From positions 1 to 33,349 of the forward strand of contig NZ_JAQSEA010000167.1 in NCBI RefSeq assembly GCF_029946185.1: a stretch of 33,349 bases of DNA. Reading direction: 5' to 3'. The notes under the pieces are model-generated. The model had not been told where the DNA came from. It saw only the letters and a list, made by a program, of their open reading frames with translations, and did not search any database. Of this stretch, positions 17,201 to 23,000 are shown piece after piece. The DNA comes from Prosthecobacter sp. GTDB taxonomy: Bacteria > Verrucomicrobiota > Verrucomicrobiia > Verrucomicrobiales > Verrucomicrobiaceae. The translations under genes were made by a program, and so were the position numbers. Positions within the stretch are counted from its first letter, which is position 1. Each line of letters starts with the position of its first letter.

Positions 17201-19948
17201 TTTGGAGCCACCACGCTGCTGGACAGTCCCACGTTTGACGTGCAAAGCCCGACCACGGCGACCAATGGCACAACCACGCTGACCTTGGGCGCTTTAAATG
17301 ATCAGGGCGTGGCCAAGACGCTCACCTTCACGAACTCCGGCGCCTCAAGCATCAACAGTACCGTCATCCTGAGCGCGGCCATGGGGAGCCTGATTGATGG
17401 CACGGTGGTGAACATCAACAGCGGCACCAATGCCGGTGTGACCTTGAGACTGAACAACGCCACGGCACTCGGCACGCTGGCGCAGGTCACGGTGAATGGG
17501 AACAGCGTGCTCAGTCTCGGAGCTGCACAGACGATTGCCTCCCTCTCTGGCAATGGCAGTGTCATCGGGAACTTTGTGCTGACCATTGGCAACGCCAACA
17601 GCGCCACGGCATGGAACAGCGATTTCACCGGCGTGCTGGGGCTCGATGGTGCGGGCACGGGCCTGGCCAAGTCCGGCCTCGGCACACTCACGCTCAGCGG
17701 TGCCAATGCCTATACCGGCGCAACGACGGTAAGCCTGGGCGTTTTGAAACTGAACAGCGCGACCGCCTTGGGTGGCACGAGCGGGGTGACGATCAGCGCC
17801 GGTGGCACTTTGGATTTGAATGGTCAAAGCACTGACCGCAACTTCACCTCGATCGGCGGCAACGGATTCAACAGCGCTGGGGCCATCATCAACAGCAGCG
17901 CCACCACCAGCACGGTCACCGGCACGACGACCCTTGCAGCGGCACCGACGACCATCGGAGGCACCGGCAACATCACTGTCAGCAACGCTGCCGGTTTGGG
18001 AGGCACGACCACGCTGCTGACCAAGTTTGGCACCGGCACTCTGACCTTCATCAGCACCGCAGCCAGCGCACGCACCGGATCGAACCAGATCAATGAAGGG
18101 ACTCTGCGCATGCAGGCGGCGACCGTTCTCGCCACCGTGGGCACTGGCGCCATGGTCTTGAACGGCGGCACCTTGAGCCTCGGTTACGATGCAGGCGGCG
18201 CGCTGACCAATGCGGTGAACATTCTGGCCAGTTCCACCATCATCGCGGATCGCGCCACCGAAGGCGCAGGCGGCTTCAGCTTCGGCCTCGGAGCCGTGAT
18301 CATAGGCGGCAGCACCCTCACCGTGAAAGCAGGCGACAACGTGACCAGCGGCACGATCGGGCTGACACTGACAACCATCACCATCGGCGGACCATCCCTC
18401 GCTCCCGGTAATCCAACCTTCGATGTGAAAAGCACCGCCAGCGCGAACGCGACATTGACTCTGGGAGCTCTGACGGATCAAGCCATCGCACCACGCACCA
18501 TCACTTTCCAAAACAGCGGCACGGGAGCCAGCAGCGTCATCCTTGCCTCAGCGGCCAGCAGCCTGGTGGATGGCACGCAGATCAATCTGGCCAGCACCGG
18601 TGGCGCGATCACGCTGAACCTCAACAACGCCATCGCCATCGGCACATTTGCCCAGGTGACCATGGCCGCAGGCAACACGCTGGCCCTTGGCACCTCACAG
18701 ACGATCAAAGCACTCAACGGCAGCGGCACGGTCCTCGCCACGGCCAATTCGGTTCTCACCATTGGCAACCCGTTGAGCCAAACGGCACCGGATTCCACCT
18801 TCACCGGTGCATTGACTGGTACAAGCCTCTCAGTGGTCAAAGCCGGAACCGGCAAGCTGACCCTCGGCGGCAGCACCGACAACACCTTCTCCGGCTCTTC
18901 GGGGCTCACAGTGAACAGCGGCACGCTCGTGCTCGCGAAAACAGGCGGTGCAGTGGCGGTATCGTCGAAACTGATCATCGGCACAGTCGGGGCAGCCTAC
19001 GGCAGCGCCACGGTGCAGTTGTCGGGAGCCAGCCAGATCGCTACGACAGCCACGGTGAACATGTATGCCCAGAGCTTTCTGGACCTGAACGGGTACAACG
19101 CCATCTTGGGTGCTCTCAACGTGACTCCTGGCGGCACGATTTTCAACAACGCCACGGGGACCACCACCACGCTGACTGTGGGCACAGGAGACACCTCGGG
19201 ACAGCAACTGGGTTCCATCGTGGACAACACCAGCGGCACCGGAACGGTGGCGCTGACGAAGACCGGCTCAGGAGCCTTTGTCCTGGGGGGATATAACACC
19301 TACTCCGGAGCCACCCAGGTGCAGGCCGGATCTCTGCAGGTCGGCCTGACCGGTATGGGCACCACGGGCATGGGTGCGGTCACGGTGGAAAGCGGCGCGA
19401 CACTCTACGGCACGGGCGTCGTGCAGGGCTCCAGCTTCACTGCGGCTAGCGGCTCCACCATTCAGGCGGGTGACGGCAGCGCTCAGGGCAGCTACGGCAC
19501 GCTCACCTTCCAGCCGGGCTCAGGTTCCAGCATCCTCGATCTTCAGGCGGGCAGCACGATCATCCTCGGACTGAACCCAGGCGGCACATCTGACCGGCTC
19601 AACATCGTGGGCACAGGCTCCACCACGCTGCTGTTCAGTGGCAACCTCACCGTCACTGCCGATGCGTTTACGCCCACCGCGCCGACGGTGTTCGATCTCC
19701 TCGATTGGTCGGGGCTAACATCAGCCCCCGTGTTTGACAGCCGCTACAGCTACACTGGCTGGCTCTATGGGAATGGGGATGAAGCCAGCGGCTTCGATCT
19801 TCCTGACATTGCAGGTTCAGGCTACATCTGGGACATCAGCAGTTTCACCACCAACGGCACCATCTCCGTCGTGCTGGTGCCCGAGCCCACCCGCTGTCTG
19901 CTGCTGGGGCTGAGCCTGGGCATTCTGCTGCTCAGGCGCAGGCGGTAG
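11288..19948 (+). CDS. Giant PATR (autotransporter-associated beta-strand repeat) protein with PEP-CTERM sorting tail
   Basis: With the ATG at 11288 this is about 2886 aa, beginning with a signal peptide ending ITASAQ. An in-frame ATG at 11249 falls in a dispersed repeat and would spoil the signal. After it comes the opening typical of these proteins (LTWDTST, GSGTWDTTLTNWNDG). A very long Gly/Thr/Ser/Asn-rich region follows, made of PATR units such as TKDGTGTLTLAGTN, ITINAGTLKLG and YTGATTV, predicted to fold as a beta-helix. I see no cysteine between the signal peptide and the tail. Three copies of a module of about 390 aa are present. The C-terminus VPEPTRCLLLGLSLGILLL followed by four arginines is a PEP-CTERM signal: PEP motif, one membrane helix, basic end. 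No autotransporter barrel is present, so export is Sec plus exosortase-type sorting to the envelope surface. Role unknown; adhesion or matrix is a guess. Confidence 0.9.
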   Translation: MQHLFFACRSPRSCWLSAAVFLLLSITASAQLTWDTSTAAGIQEGSGTWDTTLTNWNDGTVTNVAWNNTTNANTTAVFGLNTVTTGGTITVSGTINLGGMKFTPFSGVPTTIAHTFTGGTLAFANNAIIETGEFTTTGSTTALFVVLNSVLTGNNLTIQRTPGGATTFQYLRITGTNSGLLGTLTLKSLSSTAGIFLQLTTPAAISGLTSVVVESGSVLAIGGVGSTYAVPMTLSGLGSSSGAIRLDASGQIISGAITLAATSLINSNGGITGTTISSSIGESVALSGFQRSAVLGVSTMTYTGASTFSGATTFGRLSVNGGVNIFDFRADGAPESNIFYHNVPTPGALNMIAGNTTATVFNLIGKAETPNSQAFGNLAVSGTSTAVGGLNVINLTSGAGGRMDLSLGTITRSNFALLAINASAVGDVTSTSTGFIGPWATYRRAEGPAGWAQVVGGKVTNGYVGDLLHVSNTAISLLPGYTATKNLNITEGSIGNVTVTGATTDLNTLTMNDYFRDRLIALPSSILRLGITGGVQLDGDARNLTIGQVGSAGTLTAGGAVINTPGQLILTNNSTTSTITINSVIANNGSTAGLVALLFNGTAGSKTILTGTNTYTGITSILSGAVEIQNAAAFGNVGGITVQEGAALQLSSGINFARPTTVGGTGVNADGVIRSLSGSNTISGLISLITPTRINVDSGMLTLFLTSAATNIISGTQALTLGGAGNMVINSSIAIVTGTLTKDGTGTLTLAGTNVNTGAITINAGTLKLGSTTALGATTAVTIAAGATVDLNGQTTDRAFSSINGTGVGSLGALINSSGTTATVTGTATLGSATNIGGTGNITISNATGLGGNFLLTKTGSGTLTVIDSTTTSARNGTNQIDEGTLRVQANTAIAPVGIGSYALNGGTLSLGFNVSNTMTNVVNLLSNSTIIADRATLGTPGFVFTLSTLTIGGNTLTVKAGETVDNAGTMGLTLGAVSIGGVSMRPGSPIFDVQSSALVAMTLTLGALSDQALAPRTLTFQNSGTLGSTITLASAATSLVEGTIVNLANTGGAVLLNLTSATSLGSLAQVTVASGNTLTAGVTGIVLGSLTGSGTVNASTTATLIIGNSSNSTALSTDFSGVLSNGTGTLALTKSGTGTLTLSGSTSNVYNGATIVTTGTLVLAKTDGATAVGSLAGSSPAGLIIGSAAASTAGNATVRLDADNQMALFAGDQAVNILTINAGGTLDMNGHTLNVMTLSAFFGSTVSGSGTLALNRTSGTIGFGGVNTLSSTFQITTAASSSATRTVAVGASAADQLTISGSVTQATGVAGNITKTLLGTLILSGDNSYSGTTTIGSSILSGGIINIRSANALGSTTSGTVVNLGSTLQIQGGITTAAEGLSLGSTAGNLNTGFAGLNGINIQTGAFVNVSGVNNYAGLVILAVGGSTISSDSGTLNLTNPGTMSGAFGLTLAGAGDGSISSVIGIAAGTVTKNGTGSWTLKGVNTSTGGIIINAGTLKLGDGTSGRWTGTSALTFTGSGTLEYGGATTASTQTLGALTLTSGSGVLKVDAPASGTNTVSFTSLVTTALGTGLNIVSPTGTSVTIAGASNIGGIIDARLYYNGADFAASTAGVIGAAFTTTATSSMSAGNATPYLISGSFAQTSSVTVNAGLKFTGSDTLTISNGTLLTINNGANTAGGILVTGGVAAVIADEGSAAGLTTGGSGDLVIGTNAEGDSLSIQVSITSTTTGGLTKNGAGTLTLVVANAYTGATSINAGTLVIGNTSALSTSTATVQVGAVLDLNGKIIINTAVLNGAGISSTGALVNNSGTAASIGALTIGLGNGTGGIGASIGGTGSITSTGVLSGNNILVKTGSGTLTLGDSGGTALASARTAATRIDEGTLRISNSTSALGTSAAAIILNGGTLSLGSTASVVAYPVYVTAGSTIVSDVYAAGAGLTHTLGVLAIGAQTLTIQAGDNVTTAGTNAGVTFGATTLLDSPTFDVQSPTTATNGTTTLTLGALNDQGVAKTLTFTNSGASSINSTVILSAAMGSLIDGTVVNINSGTNAGVTLRLNNATALGTLAQVTVNGNSVLSLGAAQTIASLSGNGSVIGNFVLTIGNANSATAWNSDFTGVLGLDGAGTGLAKSGLGTLTLSGANAYTGATTVSLGVLKLNSATALGGTSGVTISAGGTLDLNGQSTDRNFTSIGGNGFNSAGAIINSSATTSTVTGTTTLAAAPTTIGGTGNITVSNAAGLGGTTTLLTKFGTGTLTFISTAASARTGSNQINEGTLRMQAATVLATVGTGAMVLNGGTLSLGYDAGGALTNAVNILASSTIIADRATEGAGGFSFGLGAVIIGGSTLTVKAGDNVTSGTIGLTLTTITIGGPSLAPGNPTFDVKSTASANATLTLGALTDQAIAPRTITFQNSGTGASSVILASAASSLVDGTQINLASTGGAITLNLNNAIAIGTFAQVTMAAGNTLALGTSQTIKALNGSGTVLATANSVLTIGNPLSQTAPDSTFTGALTGTSLSVVKAGTGKLTLGGSTDNTFSGSSGLTVNSGTLVLAKTGGAVAVSSKLIIGTVGAAYGSATVQLSGASQIATTATVNMYAQSFLDLNGYNAILGALNVTPGGTIFNNATGTTTTLTVGTGDTSGQQLGSIVDNTSGTGTVALTKTGSGAFVLGGYNTYSGATQVQAGSLQVGLTGMGTTGMGAVTVESGATLYGTGVVQGSSFTAASGSTIQAGDGSAQGSYGTLTFQPGSGSSILDLQAGSTIILGLNPGGTSDRLNIVGTGSTTLLFSGNLTVTADAFTPTAPTVFDLLDWSGLTSAPVFDSRYSYTGWLYGNGDEASGFDLPDIAGSGYIWDISSFTTNGTISVVLVPEPTRCLLLGLSLGILLLRRRR
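13500..14690 (+). repeat. Large internal module, copy 1 (PATR protein 1)
   Basis: About 395 codons that open with a TKDGTGTLTLAG unit, pass through LDLNGQTTDRAFSSINGTG, an INSSGTTATVTGT segment, SARNGTNQIDEGTLRVQ, LNGGTLSLG, STIIADRAT, LTVKAGE, FDVQSS, TLTLGALSDQ and LAQVTVASGN, and end at the next TKSGTGTLTLSG. The same ordered signposts recur in copies 2 and 3, which marks a duplicated multi-unit block rather than independent PATR repeats. Confidence 0.8.
16480..17665 (+). repeat. Large internal module, copy 2 (PATR protein 1)
   Basis: This copy carries the ordered signposts LTKNGAGTLTL, LDLNGKIIINTAVLNGAG, SARTAATRIDEGTLRIS, LNGGTLSLGS, STIVSDVYA, LTIQAGDNV, FDVQSP, TLTLGALNDQ and LAQVTVNGN. 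It is the most divergent of the three, for example TTDR is replaced by IINT, and abuts copy 3 directly. Confidence 0.75.
17665..18835 (+). repeat. Large internal module, copy 3 (PATR protein 1)
   Basis: This copy resembles copy 1 most: LAKSGLGTLTLSG, LDLNGQSTDRNFTSIGGNG, SARTGSNQINEGTLRMQ, LNGGTLSLGY, STIIADRAT, LTVKAGDNV, FDVKST, TLTLGALTDQAIAPRTITF and FAQVTMAAGN. What follows both copy 1 and copy 3 is also alike (TLVLAKTDGATAVG and TLVLAKTGGAVAVS), so the duplicated block may extend beyond the marked end. Confidence 0.8.
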
Positions 19949-19966
19949 CGGTCTCCATGACCTATC

Positions 19967-20048
19967 GCGAAGAAGTGCACAAAAAGCGTCTCCTTCGCCT
20001 TATTTGGGGTCCACATAGAGCCTTCCATGGTCCCGTGAATGCTTAGCA
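19967..20048 (+). repeat. Intergenic repeat copy C
   Basis: The third copy of the element (core 19977-20046), lying between the two PATR genes: it starts 18 bases after the stop of the first and ends just before the start of the second. The stem GCGAAG (19967-19972) with CTTCGC (19993-19998) matches copy A with covariation. An in-frame ATG at 20039 lies in the element's conserved TGCTTAG end and is probably not the translation start of the next gene. Confidence 0.7.
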
Positions 20049-20059
20049 TTGAGGAGTTG

Positions 20060-23000
20060 ATGTGTTCCTCCGCCATGCTCAAACCTTTCACTGCTAATCT
20101 CCGGACTCCCGCTGTACAATTCTGTGTGCAATTGATTGCGACCTTTCTGCTGCCCGCTCTTTCCATAGCCGCTTCAAGTCTGACCTGGGATGCCGATGGC
20201 ACTGCAGGAGGGAGCACCGGCGGCACGGGAGACTGGAACACGACTTCCCTGCTCTGGAACAAATCTGGCAGCATGGTCGCATGGATCAATGCCAACAGCG
20301 ACATTGCCATCTTCGGTGGCACGGCGGGCACGGTGACGCTAACGGAATCGGTCACCGCCGGCGGACTGACCTTCAACACCGATGGCTACACCCTCGTCGG
20401 CAATGGCAACACGCTGACCTTTGGCGGCACAATAACTGTCACGAATACAGCTACTCAGGCACTCCTCCAGTCCAATATAACGCTTGCTGCTGGCACGGCA
20501 TTCACTGGCTCGGGTAATATGACCCTTGATACCGCCTACAGCATAAATGGGGCAGGCTTTAACATGAGTAAATCCGGCACAGGAACGCTCAATCTAAAAG
20601 GCACAATCACCGACGTGGGCACTCTGACCCTCAGCGGCGGCACTACCAATCTGTCTGGCAGCTATGTGCGCACAAGCTACTCCACCTCTTACGGATTAAC
20701 CGTATCCAGCGGCACCTTCAATGTGACTGGCACGCTGGGAACCGCCGCCAATCCCACGGGCCAGACGGCTTTCCAGGGTGGCAGCATCACTAATTTCTCC
20801 GGCACGGCATACCTCTCCGGAGCGTCATCCACTCTCAGGATCGGTGAGAACAGCAGCGCCACGGTCAATGTCACTGCAGGAACACTCACCGTGGGAGCGG
20901 CTTCGGGCGGTCTTGTAGTGGGACGCACCTCCACCTCCGGCAACGGATACCTCAACATCTCAGGTGGCACGGTCAATGTGACGAGCAGTTCCAACGTCAT
21001 TCGCATTGGCGCGGGCTACACGAATACAGAGAACAGCGGAGCCAGCATCATGACGATCTCCGGCACCGGCCTGTTCGACAGCAGCACCACCCTAGGGAAC
21101 ATTCAACTCGGCTCAGGTCTTAGTGGGAACACAACCAGTTCAGGCACGATCAATATGGATGGCGGCACCCTGGCCACCAACCGCAACATCATGGGCGGCA
21201 GTGTTGGGACTTCGATTTTCAACTTCAACGGCGGCACCCTCAAGGCCAATGGCACGGCCATGACATTGAGCACTGGTCTGACCACGGTCAATGTGCGCAA
21301 CGGTGGTGCGGTGATCGACACCAACAACTTTGCCGTCACGATTGCCAAAGCACTGACGCATTCCAGCATTGGCGGTGACAACACCACCGATGGCGGCCTG
21401 ACAAAAAACGGCCTCGGTATTCTAACGCTCTCAGGCACTGACGCCAACACCTACACCGGCATCACACTCATTAACGTCGGTGAACTTGATCTTTCAAAGA
21501 CCGCCGGAATCAACGCTATCGCGGGAAGCATCACTATCGGTAATGGCACCACCACGGCCATGCTGAAGCTCCTAGCGAGTGATCAAATCGCAGACACCAG
21601 TGTCATCACTCTCATTGGCAGCGGGATCGATGCCGGCGTATTTCGGCTCAACGGCAAGGCGGAAACCATTGGAGGTCTCATCAGCACCGGCGGTGCAGGC
21701 ATCGTGGAAAACGAAGCCGGCAGCGCTGTGACCAGCACACTCACCGTCAATGTTGACTCCGGTTCCCAGACTTTCAGCGGCACACTGCGCAATGGAGATG
21801 GGACCGGGACAGATGGGACGCTTGCTTTCACCAAAGCAGGCGCGGGCACCCTGACCCTCAGCGGAACGAACACCTACACGGGCGCGACGACAATCAATAT
21901 GGGCACGTTGATCCTCACCGGCACCAGCACCTACGCAGGCAGCATAACGATCAACGGCGGCATGCTCACCTTGGACAGCACCAACACGTTTTCGAACAGC
22001 ACCCTGATCAACGCGGGCACCCTGCTCATCAACACTGCCAACATCTTCTCTGGCAGCATCACAATCACCGCAGGTGGTACGCTGCAATTTGGCACCAGCA
22101 ACGCCATCTCATCCACCCCGGTCCTGAATCTCACCGGAGCCGGTGGCGGCACTTCAGCAACGTTTGCCCTGAGCGGCTATAACTGGACCTCGGGAGCCAT
22201 CAATTTTTACGATGCCACCTCTGGTGCGACGAGCCTTGGCACGATCAACATCGGCAGCGGCGGAGTGCTTACAATGGGTGGCACGCTCACTGTCAACAGC
22301 ACCAACAATCCGTTGGGCGCGCTGATCACCGGCGGCACGCTGGATCTGGGCACGGCGACTCGCACCTTCGCCGTGGGTGACAGCAGCAATGCCGCGCACG
22401 ATCTCACCATTGCGTCAGCCATCACTTCGACCAGCGGTGCCTTCGGCATCACCAAAACAGGCTTGGGCAATCTGCTGCTGAGCGGCAGCGTCAACATCGC
22501 TGGCAACATCACAGTTGCCAGTGGTGTGCTCGAAGTCACCGGCACTTTGAACAATGGAGCCTCAGGGACCTCGGTAGGATCGGTGTCCGCTCCGGGCATG
22601 CTACGGCTGAGCACAGGCGCGGATTACACCACCACGACCCTCGGCATTGGCAACGCCACCAGCTATCAGGGGACACTCGTCGTCAGCGGCGGCACTTTGA
22701 CCCTCACCACCACCAACACCCAGGCCGGCATCACCCTGGGCGCCACAGGCTATGGCGGTATGTTTTTGTCTTCGGGCACCATCAACACCAAGCGCGTGGA
22801 CTCTGGAGATGGCACCACACCGGCATCCATCTCCGTGCTGCAAGTCAGTGGCGGCACGCTCAATACAGCCAACTACATCATGTTCCGCAATGAGCGCTGG
22901 GAGTTCACCGTGACGGGCGGGCAGGTATTGAGAACGGGAGAGTACATCGCGCTGGGATTCCGCAGCGGTGGCAGCGCAATCACAGCCACCACTACGGCGC

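Noticed and set aside
17345-18511. 388-codon antisense frame in PATR protein 1
   Set aside because: The Thr/Gly/Ser-rich sense strand with few stops on the complement makes long antisense frames expected. No domain is visible.
13500-18835. CRISPR-like or satellite array in the PATR genes
   Set aside because: The repeats are in-frame, of codon multiples and protein-coding, without uniform short repeats and spacers.
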